A stretch of DNA of 64,000 nt from Polaromonas sp. JS666 (GCF_000013865.1 NC_007948.1:4030001-4094000), one strand, 5' to 3'; positions 1-8,788 are shown, counted from the stretch's first letter. Notes: generated by a model from the sequence alone, not told the origin. Made by a program: numbers and translations.

Positions 1-37
1 TGGCGTTGCTGTCGATTGCCACGGTTTTTTCCATCAT
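1..37 (-). CDS. Start of a further gene of the liv-type operon (partial)
   Basis: Only the first 12 codons lie in the window. On the minus strand an ATG at 37-35 opens MMEKTVAIDSNA and runs off the left edge. It lies 14 bases downstream of the stop of the binding-protein gene and is on the same strand, so it is probably co-transcribed. This kind of operon usually contains a second ATP-binding subunit (LivF), which is missing from the genes seen here, so LivF is the best guess. That rests on gene order only. A CoA ligase is another possibility. No clear ribosome binding site is visible. Confidence 0.4.
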   Translation of the reverse strand, partial: MMEKTVAIDSNA

Positions 38-51
38 GGTGTGGTCATTTA

Positions 52-1245
52 TTACTGCAGACTGATCCACTCGGAGGCCGGCACCATCTTCTGCTGCTTG
101 AAGTCGGCCCGGTAGATGCGGCCCACGGGAATGGAGTTGCCCTTGATCGACAAGGGCACGCCAATGACGCCGCCGGTGTCGAAATTGCGGATCGAGCTGA
201 GCGCGGTTTTCATGTTCTTGCCGGTCAGCTCATTGCCCGCATCCAACGTGCGTTTGGCAGCCTCGGTCAGCAGCATGGCGCTCAGGAAGCCCTGCATGTA
301 GCCTGTGCTCTGGTACTCGGGGCGCATCTTGCGGATGCGCTCCAGCATCGGCGCTTTGCCTTCGGTGTCGTAGTAGTAACGGTAAGGCATGACGCCCAGA
401 AAACCATCGACATTCGCGCCCATGCGCATGACGGTCGAGTTGTCCATGCTCCAGAAGGTGCCCATGAACGCGGTCTTGAGATTCAGGGCCTTGGCCTGGT
501 TGATGAATTCAGGAATGGGTGCCGAGACGTAGCCGTGAAAGATGGTGTAGTCGGGGTCCGCGCGGCGCAGCTTGATGACCTCGGCCGACACGTCCACGCT
601 GCTCGGCGGCGTGACGATTTCGCTGACCAGGTTCAGGCCCAGTTTCTTGGCCTCGGTCCGTGCGGCGTCGACCGGGTCGCGGCCGAACTCGGTGTCCGAG
701 TACACAAGCGCGACCTTGGCGCCGGGTTTGGTCTTGGCGATGTACTGCAGCAGGATGCCGACCATCTCGCTGTAATTGGGGCCCACCATGAACTGCAGCG
801 GGTACTTCTGCGCGTCACTGATTTCCTTGGCGAACGAGGCGCCGGTCATCAGGATGTTCTGGTTGCGCTCCAGTTCGGGGTTGACGGTTTTGACAAACGC
901 GGTGGAGTCAGCGTAGTAAAGGCTGACCTTGTTCTGGCTGGTAATTTTCTTGAATGCCGCCATCGACTGGTCAACCTTGTAGCCGGTGTCCTCGGGCACG
1001 TAGCGCACCTTGCGGCCTTTGATGCCGCCACCCTCGTTGAGAATGGTCAGGTAATCCTTGATGCCCTGGTCAATGCCGATGCCCGCAAAGGCGAACACGC
1101 CCGTCAGCGGTATAGAGCCGCCCAACACGATGTCTTCTTGCGGTGCTGTTTTCGGAGGCGTCTTTTGTGCCAGCGCGGCGGGCGCTATGGCCAAGGCGGC
1201 GGCGGCGAGCGTCGCCAGACAAATTGTTCTGCGGAAGCTTTTCAT
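52..1245 (-). CDS. Branched-chain amino acid-type ABC transporter, periplasmic binding protein
   Basis: This 397-residue protein has a clear secretion signal: basic MKSFRR, a hydrophobic stretch to about residue 25, and an ALAQ cleavage region. The mature part begins with IVLGGSIPLTGVFAFAG, the typical opening of the type I periplasmic binding fold used by LivK-like proteins. Length fits the family (about 370-400). It should capture the substrate in the periplasm and deliver it to the LivH/LivM permeases encoded just upstream. The operon reads livG-livH-livM-binding protein. In this family the ligand may be an amino acid, an amide or an aromatic or short-chain acid, and the sequence does not tell which. 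Confidence 0.9.
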   Translation of the reverse strand: MKSFRRTICLATLAAAALAIAPAALAQKTPPKTAPQEDIVLGGSIPLTGVFAFAGIGIDQGIKDYLTILNEGGGIKGRKVRYVPEDTGYKVDQSMAAFKKITSQNKVSLYYADSTAFVKTVNPELERNQNILMTGASFAKEISDAQKYPLQFMVGPNYSEMVGILLQYIAKTKPGAKVALVYSDTEFGRDPVDAARTEAKKLGLNLVSEIVTPPSSVDVSAEVIKLRRADPDYTIFHGYVSAPIPEFINQAKALNLKTAFMGTFWSMDNSTVMRMGANVDGFLGVMPYRYYYDTEGKAPMLERIRKMRPEYQSTGYMQGFLSAMLLTEAAKRTLDAGNELTGKNMKTALSSIRNFDTGGVIGVPLSIKGNSIPVGRIYRADFKQQKMVPASEWISLQ

Positions 1246-1275
1246 GGTTGTCTCCTGGTTGATTTAAATGCAGGT

Positions 1276-2325
1276 TCAGGTACGGAAGGGCCACAGGTGA
1301 AACAGCCGGCGGATGCGTCGCCACACCTCCGCCAGGCCATGCGGCTCGAAGATCAGGAACAGCACGATCATCAAACCGAACACGATGGTGCGAACGGGCG
1401 ACAGAATCAGCGCGGCATTTCCGCCAAAAGACGCCAGGGGCAGCCAGCCCACGATGAGCTTGAGCAACTCGGGCACCAGCGTCATGAACACCGCACCGAG
1501 AATGCTGCCCAAGATGCTGCCCATGCCGCCGACGATGACGGCGGCGAGGAAAAAGATCGACATCAGCAGCGGAAAACTCTCGGGCGAGACTGCGCGGAAG
1601 AAGTAGGCAAACAGGCCCCCGGCCACGCCGGCATAAAACGACGAGATCGCAAACGACAACAGCTTGTAGCGCAGCAGCGAGATGCCCAGCACCTCGGCCG
1701 AAATATCGCGGTCACGGATGGCGATGAAAGCACGGCCGATGCGGGTGCGAAACAGGTTGACGGCGCCCAGCAGCATCAGCCCCATGACCGGCACGATCAC
1801 CCAGTACAGCTTGAAGGAGTTGTCCAGCTCGATGCCAAAAAATCGCGCTGGTGGCACCGTCAAGCCGCTGCTGCCACCGGTCAAACTGCTGAAATGCGAG
1901 AAGATGAAATGCGCGATGACACCCGCCGCAATGGTGGCAATCGCCAGGTACAGGCCTTTCACACGCAGCGACGGCAAACCGACCAGCACACCGGCGAGCA
2001 TGGCGACGCAGCCACCGGCCAGCAGGTTGCCCACAAAAGGCAGGCCAAAGCGGATCTGCAAAATCGCCACCGTGTAGGCACCCAGCCCCATGAAGGCGGC
2101 CTGTCCCAGGCTCACGAGGCCGGTGTAGCCGGTCAGGATATTGAGCCCACTGGTGCTGGCGATGTTGATGGCCACCAGGCACGCAAGGTAGAGCCAGTAT
2201 TCGCTGGCGACAAAGGGGAAGGCACACAAGGTCAGAGCGAGTACACCCATCCAGACGCGCTGGGTGGTGCTGTCGAACAGGGCGGTGTCGCCCGCGTAGC
2301 TTTCTTTGGCAGAACCAATGCGCAT
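1276..2325 (-). CDS. livM: Branched-chain amino acid-type ABC transporter permease LivM
   Basis: The 349-residue inner-membrane permease has many hydrophobic segments. It carries the LivM-type block LNILTGYTGLVSLGQAAFMGLGAYT near residues 61-85 and a conserved GGMGSILGSILGAVF loop near the C-terminus, the site that contacts the ATPase. Its ATG (2325-2323) shares one base with the TGA of livH, so the two are translationally coupled. It pairs with LivH to form the channel for the substrate of the downstream binding protein. The assignment to the family is firm; the substrate is not known. Confidence 0.92.
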   Translation of the reverse strand: MRIGSAKESYAGDTALFDSTTQRVWMGVLALTLCAFPFVASEYWLYLACLVAINIASTSGLNILTGYTGLVSLGQAAFMGLGAYTVAILQIRFGLPFVGNLLAGGCVAMLAGVLVGLPSLRVKGLYLAIATIAAGVIAHFIFSHFSSLTGGSSGLTVPPARFFGIELDNSFKLYWVIVPVMGLMLLGAVNLFRTRIGRAFIAIRDRDISAEVLGISLLRYKLLSFAISSFYAGVAGGLFAYFFRAVSPESFPLLMSIFFLAAVIVGGMGSILGSILGAVFMTLVPELLKLIVGWLPLASFGGNAALILSPVRTIVFGLMIVLFLIFEPHGLAEVWRRIRRLFHLWPFRT

Positions 2326-3209
2326 CAGAGCCTCTCAATTTCGTGGGTACCGAACAGGCCGTAGGGCCTGACCATCAGAATCAATACCAGCAGGCTGAAG
2401 GTGGCCAGAATTTTGTATTCACCGCCCAAATAGAAGCCGGTCAAGGCCTCGACCAGGCCCACCAGAATGCCGCCCACCAGTGCGCCGAGCACACTGTCGA
2501 GCCCGCCGAAGATCACCACCACCAGCACCGACAGGCCGAACACGCCCATGGCGGATGAGATGCCACCGATCGATCCCACCACGATGCCGGCGACGCCCGC
2601 GATCATGGCCGCAGCCACCCACGCCAGCGAAAACACGCGCGGCACGTTGATGCCCATGGAGTACGCCGCAGCCTGGTCCGACGCCGTGGCCCGCAGCGCC
2701 ACGCCGCCGCGCCAGAAGCGAAACACCAGCAGCACCACCACGATCAACAGCACGGCAATCCAGAAGCCGTAGAAGATCTTGGGCGACACAAAAGCCTCGC
2801 CAATCTCGATCGGTTTGGACGGCAAAAATTCAGGCAGGCGCTGCTGGTCGGCGGTCCAGATCAGCTCGACCAGCCCGACCAGAATCGACGAGAGGCCGAC
2901 CGTGACCATGAAGGAGGAAATTGGCGATTCACCCAGCATGGGCCGGATCATGGTGCGCTCTACCAGCGCGCCAAACGCGCCCGATACCAGCAGCGCGCCG
3001 GGTATCGCCAGCCATACCGGCAAGCCCATGCCCGCCGAAAACGCAAAGAAAATGTAGGCGCTGATCATCAGCATTTCGCCGATGGCGATGTTCACCACCC
3101 GCGTGGCCTTGTAGATCATCACGAAAGCCAGGCCCGTCAGCGCATACAGGCCACCGGTGCCTAGTCCGGCCAGGCTGATTTCAAACAGCAGCCACCAGTC
3201 GATGTTCAT
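2325..3209 (-). CDS. livH: Branched-chain amino acid-type ABC transporter permease LivH
   Basis: The gene encodes 294 residues starting at MNIDWWLLFEISLAG. An open frame continues further upstream, but that part overlaps livG and has no membrane character. The chosen ATG (3209-3207) overlaps the livG stop in the classic ATGA arrangement, which supports the start. The protein is hydrophobic throughout, with GLYALTGLAFVMIYKATRVV near the N-terminus, typical of LivH, and a GGLDSVLGALVGGILVG loop near the C-terminus. It should act with LivM as the membrane channel. Confidence 0.92.
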   Translation of the reverse strand: MNIDWWLLFEISLAGLGTGGLYALTGLAFVMIYKATRVVNIAIGEMLMISAYIFFAFSAGMGLPVWLAIPGALLVSGAFGALVERTMIRPMLGESPISSFMVTVGLSSILVGLVELIWTADQQRLPEFLPSKPIEIGEAFVSPKIFYGFWIAVLLIVVVLLVFRFWRGGVALRATASDQAAAYSMGINVPRVFSLAWVAAAMIAGVAGIVVGSIGGISSAMGVFGLSVLVVVIFGGLDSVLGALVGGILVGLVEALTGFYLGGEYKILATFSLLVLILMVRPYGLFGTHEIERL

Positions 3210-4078
3210 GCTGCAAGCCTCTCGTCTTTGTCCATGCCTGCTCGCTTGCCGGCCTGCGCGGCTTGCTGGAATCTTGCGCGCAGCGCTTCGATGTTGCCCG
3301 AGCCCAGATAGGCCTTGATGACCTCCGGGTTGGCCTGCACTTCGGCCGGCGTGCCGTCGGCAATTACCTGGCCAAAGTTCAGCACCACCACATGGTCCGA
3401 CAGGTCCATCACCATGCCCATGTCGTGCTCGACCATCAGCACCGTTACGCCCCACTCGCGCCGCACCTCCAGGATAAAGCGCGCCATGTCTTCGGTTTCC
3501 TCGCGGTTCATGCCGGCGACAGGTTCATCGAGCAGCAGCAGCTTGGGCTTCATGGCCAGGGCGCGCGCGAGTTCGACGCGCTTTTGCAGGCCATACGACA
3601 GCGCTGATACCGGCGCCTTGCGAATGTGGTCGATTTCCAGGAAGTCGATGATGCGGTCCTCGATTTCGCGGCGAAGCTCCTGCTCTTCGCGCCGTGCGGC
3701 AGGGCTGTAAAACAGCGCCTGCAAGGGCCCGGTCTTGAGGTGGCAATGGCGGCCGAGCTTGATGTTGTCGAGCACCGTCATGCCGCGAAACAGCGCGATG
3801 TTCTGGAAGCTGCGTGCCAGACCCAGCGCGGCCCGCCTGGGCGGTGCCATGCCGTCAAGCGACTGCCCTGCGAAGCGGATGCTGCCAGCGCTGGGGCGAT
3901 AAAAGCCAGAAATGGTGTTGAACACAGAGGTCTTGCCGGCACCGTTCGGGCCAATCACCGACGTGATGGAGTCGGCTTTCACGCTGAACCCGACGCCGCG
4001 CAGCGCCTTGACGCCACCGAAGGTCAGAGTGAGATCTTCAACTTCCAGCAAAGAAGGAACTGCTGCGACTTTCACCAT
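3206..4078 (-). CDS. livG: Branched-chain amino acid-type ABC transporter ATP-binding protein LivG
   Basis: This 290-residue ATPase is the first gene of the operon. Visible motifs are Walker A GPNGAGKT (about residues 43-50), a signature-like LSYGLQKRVE, Walker B LLLLDEPVAGM and the switch histidine in VLMVEHDMGMVMDL. The C-terminal ADGTPAEVQANPEVIKAYLG block is typical of LivG. The tail after that (about 30 residues, basic) is longer than usual. The gene has a CAGGAG-like site 5-10 bases before the ATG. It powers the LivH/LivM permease. Confidence 0.92.
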   Translation of the reverse strand: MVKVAAVPSLLEVEDLTLTFGGVKALRGVGFSVKADSITSVIGPNGAGKTSVFNTISGFYRPSAGSIRFAGQSLDGMAPPRRAALGLARSFQNIALFRGMTVLDNIKLGRHCHLKTGPLQALFYSPAARREEQELRREIEDRIIDFLEIDHIRKAPVSALSYGLQKRVELARALAMKPKLLLLDEPVAGMNREETEDMARFILEVRREWGVTVLMVEHDMGMVMDLSDHVVVLNFGQVIADGTPAEVQANPEVIKAYLGSGNIEALRARFQQAAQAGKRAGMDKDERLAA

Positions 4079-4135
4079 GTCTCCTGGTTATTTGAAGGTT
4101 CTGGCTGCACGATGTTGACGTCGCGCCCAAAAACC

Positions 4136-4147
4136 TACTTTTAAGTA
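4136..4147. promoter_or_regulatory. Inverted repeat upstream of the liv-type operon
   Basis: The sequence TACTT-TT-AAGTA is a perfect 5-bp inverted repeat about 60 bases upstream of the livG start, in an AT-rich stretch (4131-4170) that differs from the surrounding GC-rich DNA. This is a plausible promoter/operator region for the operon. The regulator is unknown and the repeat is short, so it could be chance. Confidence 0.3.
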
Positions 4148-4323
4148 ACTTAGAGAATAATAAGTAGCTTTTCACGCAACCGCAAGCGGGTTTGAATAGT
4201 GTTTACCCTGAAGCAAGGGGCCGCCTGGTGAGATGGAGCCTGCAGATTTGGACGGCAACACCGCAAGCGGCGAATCCGCCGGACAGGAGAAGAACGCCAC
4301 ACCGGGTTCATGACGCGGTGCCG

Positions 4324-4365
4324 GCTCAGCGCTCAGCGCTCAGCGCTCAGCGATCAGCGATCAGC
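4324..4365. repeat. Heptamer tandem repeat, six units
   Basis: Four exact copies of GCTCAGC (4324-4351) are followed by two copies of GATCAGC (4352-4365). The array ends five bases before the stop codon of purN on the minus strand. It looks like a slippage-prone microsatellite in the purN 3' flank. Confidence 0.9.
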
Positions 4366-4370
4366 ACCCA

Positions 4371-4970
4371 TCAGCCAGCGGCCTGCTCCAGCAACGCGCG
4401 GATTGCCCGCGGATAAATCAGGTGTTCCTGGCTCAGCACGCGGGCGGCCAGCGTGTTCGCGCTGTCTCCCGCAAGAATGGGCACCACCGCCTGGGCCAGA
4501 ATGGGGCCGTGGTCAAGATCGGCAGTGACCAGGTGCACCGTGGCACCGGCCACCTTGCAGCCCGCATCAATGGCCCGTTGATGGGTGTTGAGGCCGGGGA
4601 AGGCGGGCAGCAGGGACGGATGGATATTGACCAGCCGACCGGCGTAGTGCGCCACAAAAGCGGGCGTCAATATGCGCATGAAGCCAGCCAGCACCACCAG
4701 CGTGGGCTGGCAGGCATCAATAGCGCCCTGCAGCGCCGCGTCAAACGCATCGCGCGAGTCAAATTGCTTGTGATCAATCACCTGGGTCGCAATGCCCAGC
4801 CCGGCCGCGGTGGCCAGCCCCTCGGCACCCGGCTTGTTGCTGATGACGCAGGCCACGCGGGCATGGAGGGTGTCCTGCCACCGCTCTTTTTGCGCTGCAT
4901 TCGTGATGGCCACCATGTTGGAGCCCCCGCCAGAGATCAAAATAACGATGTCCTTTGGACTGCTTCCCAT
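4371..4970 (-). CDS. purN: Phosphoribosylglycinamide formyltransferase (GAR transformylase)
   Basis: PurN transfers a formyl group from 10-formyltetrahydrofolate to GAR, the third step of purine synthesis, in the cytosol. The 199-residue product begins MGSSPKDIVILISGGGSNM, with the glycine-rich phosphate loop. It contains NIHPSLLPAFPGLNTHQRA (catalytic Asn and His) and HLVTADLDHGPILAQA (catalytic Asp region). Length is close to the usual 190-215. A GTG five codons upstream (4985) is an alternative start. It is divergent from yceH, with about 50 bases between the two starts. Confidence 0.93.
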   Translation of the reverse strand: MGSSPKDIVILISGGGSNMVAITNAAQKERWQDTLHARVACVISNKPGAEGLATAAGLGIATQVIDHKQFDSRDAFDAALQGAIDACQPTLVVLAGFMRILTPAFVAHYAGRLVNIHPSLLPAFPGLNTHQRAIDAGCKVAGATVHLVTADLDHGPILAQAVVPILAGDSANTLAARVLSQEHLIYPRAIRALLEQAAG

Positions 4971-5019
4971 ATTGTTTCTTATCACCTTCTGGTGCCTCTT
5001 TCAAATATCACCCTAGTTT

Positions 5020-5730
5020 ATGACCATCAGAACCCTGACCCCGATTGAAGCCCGCGTGCTGGGCACACTCATGGAAAAAGCCCGCACCGTGCCCGACAGT
5101 TACCCCCTGAGCCTGAACGCACTCGTGTCGGGCTGCAACCAGAAAACCAGCCGCGACCCCTTGATGGAGGTGAATGACGATGAAGCGCGCGCCGCCATTG
5201 ACAGCCTGAAAGCACAAAGCCTGGTCTTTGAGGGCAGCTCCAGCCGCGTGCCTCGCTTTGAACACAACTTTCAGCGCGCCGCAGGGGTCAACGAGCCCCA
5301 GGCCATGGTGATGGGCCTGCTGATGCTGCGCGGCCCGCAAACCGCCGCCGAGCTGCGCACCAATGGCGAGCGCTGGTACCGGTTTGCCGACTCGGCAGCG
5401 GTGGAAGCGGTGTTGCTTGAGCTACAACAGCGCGGCGAGGACGGTGGCCAGGCCACGGTGCAAAAACTGCCCCGCGCAGCAGGCGCCCGCGAACAACGCT
5501 GGGTTCACCTGCTGTGCGGCGAGCCCGACATCCAGGCCCTGATGGCCAGCGCACCCACGACCGCTGAGGCCGAAGGCCTTCTGGCCCGCGTGACCGCCCT
5601 TGAAAACACGCTGGCCCGGCTCAAGGCAGACAACGCGCAACTGCGCAGCCATGTCCTGAACATCAGCGAGCAACTGGGCATTGCACTGCCTGAAACACTG
5701 GATGACGCCCACGATCATTCGCCAAATTAG
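5020..5730 (+). CDS. yceH: YceH family protein (DUF480 / UPF0502)
   Basis: The 236-residue protein opens with RTLTPIEARVLGTLMEKARTVPDSYPLSLNAL and NQKTSRDP, the hallmark of the YceH/DUF480 family. Members have two winged-helix-like domains, and their molecular role is not established. The last 40 residues (LLARVTALENTLARLKADNAQLRSHVLNI) look like a short coiled coil, which suggests oligomerisation. It is transcribed divergently from purN and is followed by the acyl-CoA dehydrogenase pair after about 70 bases. Confidence 0.88.
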   Translation: MTIRTLTPIEARVLGTLMEKARTVPDSYPLSLNALVSGCNQKTSRDPLMEVNDDEARAAIDSLKAQSLVFEGSSSRVPRFEHNFQRAAGVNEPQAMVMGLLMLRGPQTAAELRTNGERWYRFADSAAVEAVLLELQQRGEDGGQATVQKLPRAAGAREQRWVHLLCGEPDIQALMASAPTTAEAEGLLARVTALENTLARLKADNAQLRSHVLNISEQLGIALPETLDDAHDHSPN

Positions 5731-5803
5731 GCCGGTTTGTCCCCGTTTTGACAGGTCAAAAAGCACATTCGTGCTAAAACCGGGGAAATCGACGGAGACA
5801 TGT

Positions 5804-6985
5804 ATGGATTTAGCTTTCACCCCTGAAGAGCAGGCATTTCGCGAAGAAATACGCGCCTGGGTTCATGCCAGCCTGCCCCAAGACATTTCGCACAAGGTGC
5901 ACAACGCCTTGCGCCTGTCGCGTGATGACATGCAGCGCTGGGCCAAAATCCTGGGCAAAAAAGGCTGGCTGGGCCACGGCTGGCCCAAGGAATTTGGCGG
6001 CCCGGGCTGGAACGCCGTGCAAAAACACCTGTTTGAAGAAGAATGCGCGCTGGCTGGCGCGCCGCGTGTTGTGCCATTCGGCCCCGTGATGGTGGCCCCC
6101 GTCATCATGGCCTTCGGCAATGCCGAGCAGCAAAAGCGCTTTCTGCCGGGCATCGCCAGCGGCGACGTCTGGTGGAGCCAGGGCTACAGCGAGCCAGGCT
6201 CCGGCTCCGACCTTGCATCGGTCAAATGCCGGGCCGAACGGCAGGGCGACAAATACATCGTCAATGGCCAGAAAACCTGGACCACGCTGGGCCAGTACGG
6301 CGAATGGATTTTCTGCCTGGTGCGCACCAGCACAGAGGGCAAACCGCAAACCGGCATCTCCTTTTTGCTGATCGACATGAAGTCGCCCGGCGTCACGGTG
6401 CGGCCCATCAAGCTGCTCGATGGCGAAAGCGAAGTCAACGAGGTCTGGTTCGACAACGTGGAAGTGCCCGCGGAAAATCTGATCGGCGAGGAAAACAAGG
6501 GCTGGACCTACGCCAAGCACCTGCTCAGCCACGAGCGCACCAACATTGCCGACGTCAATCGCGCCAAGCGCGAACTGGAACGACTCAAGCGCATCGCCAA
6601 AACGGAAAACGTTTATGACGACATGCGGTTTGGCGACGAGATCGCCAAGCTCGAAGTGGATGTGGTGGCGCTGGAAATGCTGGTGCTGCGCGTGCTGTCC
6701 GCTGAAAAATCCGGCAAGAACTCGCTGGACATCGCCGGGCTGCTCAAGATCCGGGGCAGCGAGATCCAGCAGCGCTACAGCGAACTGATGATGCTGGCCG
6801 CCGGCCCGTTCAGCCTGCCTTTCATCGAGGAGGCCATGGAAGCGGGCTGGCAGGGCAACTTCCCGGGCGGCGTGCTGGCCAATGCGCCGCTGGCGTCCAC
6901 CTATTTCAACATGCGCAAAACCACGATTTACGGCGGCTCCAACGAGGTCCAGCGAAATATCGTTTCACAAGTCGTTTTGGGTTAA
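5804..6985 (+). CDS. Acyl-CoA dehydrogenase, PimC-like large subunit
   Basis: The gene encodes 393 residues. The start at MDLAFTPEEQAF is chosen because GGAG lies 7 bases upstream of this ATG; the frame is open further upstream but overlaps yceH. The FAD-binding middle domain is clear (WWSQGYSEPGSGSDLAS, then a KTWTTLGQYGEWIFCLVRT strand) and the C-terminus has TIYGGSNEVQRNIVSQVVLG. Sequence style matches the large subunit of pimeloyl-CoA dehydrogenase-like enzymes, which work as heteromers with a smaller paralogue, here the next gene. The likely reaction is alpha,beta-desaturation of a (dicarboxylic) acyl-CoA, with electrons passed to ETF. The substrate is inferred from family style only. 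Confidence 0.88.
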   Translation: MDLAFTPEEQAFREEIRAWVHASLPQDISHKVHNALRLSRDDMQRWAKILGKKGWLGHGWPKEFGGPGWNAVQKHLFEEECALAGAPRVVPFGPVMVAPVIMAFGNAEQQKRFLPGIASGDVWWSQGYSEPGSGSDLASVKCRAERQGDKYIVNGQKTWTTLGQYGEWIFCLVRTSTEGKPQTGISFLLIDMKSPGVTVRPIKLLDGESEVNEVWFDNVEVPAENLIGEENKGWTYAKHLLSHERTNIADVNRAKRELERLKRIAKTENVYDDMRFGDEIAKLEVDVVALEMLVLRVLSAEKSGKNSLDIAGLLKIRGSEIQQRYSELMMLAAGPFSLPFIEEAMEAGWQGNFPGGVLANAPLASTYFNMRKTTIYGGSNEVQRNIVSQVVLG

Positions 6986-7007
6986 TGCTGGTTTAAAGGA
7001 AAGCATC

Positions 7008-8123
7008 ATGGATTTCGATTTCACCGATGACCAGGAACAGCTTCGCGACGCGGTTCGCAAATGGGTGGACAAGGGCTACGACTTCGAGCGCCGCCGCAGC
7101 ATTGAAAAAGCCGGTGGCTTCTCACGCGAGGCCTATGGCCAGCTGGCCGAACTGGGGCTGACAGGCCTGTACATCCCCGAGGACGATGGTGGCATGGGCA
7201 TGGGGCCGGTTGAAGGCATGGTGGTCATGGAAGAACTGGGGCGCGGCATGGTGCTGGAGCCCCTGGCCCAGACCCTGCTCACCAGCGCTGTGCTCTCCGG
7301 CTACGCACCCGATGCCGTCAAGGCCGCCTGGCTGCCGAACATTGCCTCGGGCGAGAGCCTGGTGGTGCTGGCCTATCAGGAACGGGCTGCCCGCTACCGG
7401 CTTGAACAATGCGAAGCAACAGCAGTTGCAAGCGGCGACGCCTGGTCGCTGACTGCTGTCAAAAGCATAGTACCGGCAGGTGACCAGGCCGACGCCTTCC
7501 TTGTGCCGGCCATGGCCAGCGGCAAGCTGGCGCTGTTTCTGGTGGAGCGCACCGCAACAGGCGTTGCCACCCGCGGCTACAGCACCCAGGACGGCGCGCG
7601 CGCCGCGGAGGTGACGCTCGCGAATGCGCCGGCCAGCCTGGTCACGCTGGATGGCCTCACCGCGCTCTCGCACGCCGTCGACATCGGCATTGCCGCCATC
7701 TGCGCCGAGGCGGTGGGCGTGATGGACAAAACGCTGGCTGTCACGGTCGAGTACATGAACACGCGCAAGCAGTTTGGCGTGGCCATCAGCAGCTTCCAGG
7801 CACTGCGCCACCGCGTGGCCGACATGAAGATGCAGCTGGAGCTGGCCCGCTCCATGAGCTACTACGCTTCGCTCAAGCTCAATGCGCCGACGGACGAACG
7901 CCGCCGGGCGTTGGCCCGCGCCAAGTACCAGCTGGGCGTTTCCATGCGTTTTGTCGGCCAGCAGGCCGTGCAGCTGCATGGCGGCATCGGCGTGACCGAC
8001 GAATACATCGTCAGTCACTACTTCAAGAAACTCACCCAGCTGGAGATGACGTTTGGCGACACGCTGCACCACCTGGGCGAGGTGTCCAGCCGGATGCAGG
8101 AGACGGCCGGCGTGTTTGCCTGA
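7008..8123 (+). CDS. Acyl-CoA dehydrogenase, PimD-like small subunit
   Basis: The 371-residue protein follows the previous dehydrogenase by 22 bases and has an AAAGGA site 7 bases before MDFDFTDDQEQLRDAVRKW. The C-terminal dehydrogenase domain is intact (TRKQFGVAISSFQALRHRVADM; QLHGGIGVTDEYIVSHYFKKL). The central FAD domain is more divergent than in the partner and lacks the usual TEPxxGSD block, as in the small subunits of PimC/PimD-type heteromers. The two genes therefore most likely form one enzyme. A hairpin followed by TTTT after the stop may terminate the transcript. Confidence 0.85.
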   Translation: MDFDFTDDQEQLRDAVRKWVDKGYDFERRRSIEKAGGFSREAYGQLAELGLTGLYIPEDDGGMGMGPVEGMVVMEELGRGMVLEPLAQTLLTSAVLSGYAPDAVKAAWLPNIASGESLVVLAYQERAARYRLEQCEATAVASGDAWSLTAVKSIVPAGDQADAFLVPAMASGKLALFLVERTATGVATRGYSTQDGARAAEVTLANAPASLVTLDGLTALSHAVDIGIAAICAEAVGVMDKTLAVTVEYMNTRKQFGVAISSFQALRHRVADMKMQLELARSMSYYASLKLNAPTDERRRALARAKYQLGVSMRFVGQQAVQLHGGIGVTDEYIVSHYFKKLTQLEMTFGDTLHHLGEVSSRMQETAGVFA

Positions 8124-8186
8124 AGGATGAAGGAACAGGCGTGGACCGCCTGGAGCGTCACGCGTGCAGGCGTGAAGGCATCAGAT

Positions 8187-8212
8187 CGTCACGCGTGCAG
8201 GCGTGACGTTTT
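8187..8212 (+). terminator. Possible terminator of the acyl-CoA dehydrogenase pair
   Basis: CGTCACGC (8187-8194) pairs perfectly with GCGTGACG (8201-8208) around a GTGCAG loop and is followed by TTTT. The same 20-base block occurs 31 bases earlier (8156-8175), so the region contains a direct repeat, but only this second copy has the full stem and T-tract. It overlaps the stop codon of the convergent HNH gene. Confidence 0.5.
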
Positions 8213-8746
8213 GGGAATGTGCGCCATCAGGAATTCCATCTGGTCCGCCAGGATGCGGCGGTTGCGCAGGATGAAATCTTCCCACAGGCTGGGCACATAG
8301 GGCGTGTAGATCAGCGGCATGTGGGCCTGCTCGGGGGTGCGGCTGCTTTTGCGGTGGTTGCAGGCGCGGCAGGCCGTCACCACATTCATCCAGGTGTCGA
8401 TACCGTTCTGGGCAAAGGGAATGATGTGCTCGCGGGTCAGGTCTTCTTCGTGGAAATGCCCGCTGCAGTAGGCGCACACATTGCGGTCCCGCGCGAACAG
8501 CTTGCTGTTGGTCAGCCCGGGCTTGAGGTCAAAAGGGTTGATGTTGGGCACGCCCTTGGTGCCGATGATGCTGTTGATGGAGATGACTGACTGAATTCCG
8601 GTGATGGCGTTATGGCCGCCATGAAAGGTGGCGACCCGCGCGCCCATCTCCCAGCGCACTTCGTCCGCCGCGTAATGCAACACGGCTTCCTCAAGGCTGA
8701 TCCACGACTGTGGTAACCCCTGGGCTGAGAGCTTCAAGACCTTCAA
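8189..8746 (-). CDS. HNH endonuclease family protein
   Basis: I choose a TTG start at 8746 because GGAGG lies six bases upstream (8757-8753) and the product then begins with LKVLKLSAQGLPQSW. The frame is open further upstream, but that part has no site or domain character. The 185-residue protein carries a zinc-type HNH module: CAYCSGHF, then LTREHIIPFAQNG and TACRACNHRKSSRTP, that is, two CxxC pairs around the EHIIP metal and catalytic stretch. It probably nicks or cuts DNA, though a restriction partner is not nearby. A LexA-like box lies about 45 bases upstream. Confidence 0.85.
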   Translation of the reverse strand: MKVLKLSAQGLPQSWISLEEAVLHYAADEVRWEMGARVATFHGGHNAITGIQSVISINSIIGTKGVPNINPFDLKPGLTNSKLFARDRNVCAYCSGHFHEEDLTREHIIPFAQNGIDTWMNVVTACRACNHRKSSRTPEQAHMPLIYTPYVPSLWEDFILRNRRILADQMEFLMAHIPKTSRLHA

Positions 8747-8788
8747 AACGAACCTCCATGGACATGGAAACACGAAATCGGACCGACC

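Noticed and set aside
16..2364. Very long plus-strand open frame opposite the liv-type genes
   Set aside because: It is antisense to livM and the binding-protein gene, which have clear domains, starts and signal peptide. Its translation is rich in His, Gln and Arg, typical of a GC-rich antisense shadow.
4136..4170. PaaR- or TetR-type operator at the liv-type operon
   Set aside because: Only a 5-bp inverted repeat is certain. No regulator gene is nearby, so I list it as a weak site without a named binder.
5740..5790. Inverted AGCAC/GTGCT and CCCCG/CGGGG pieces before the acyl-CoA dehydrogenase
   Set aside because: The possible stem is broken and the parts are short. A regulatory role is not supported.
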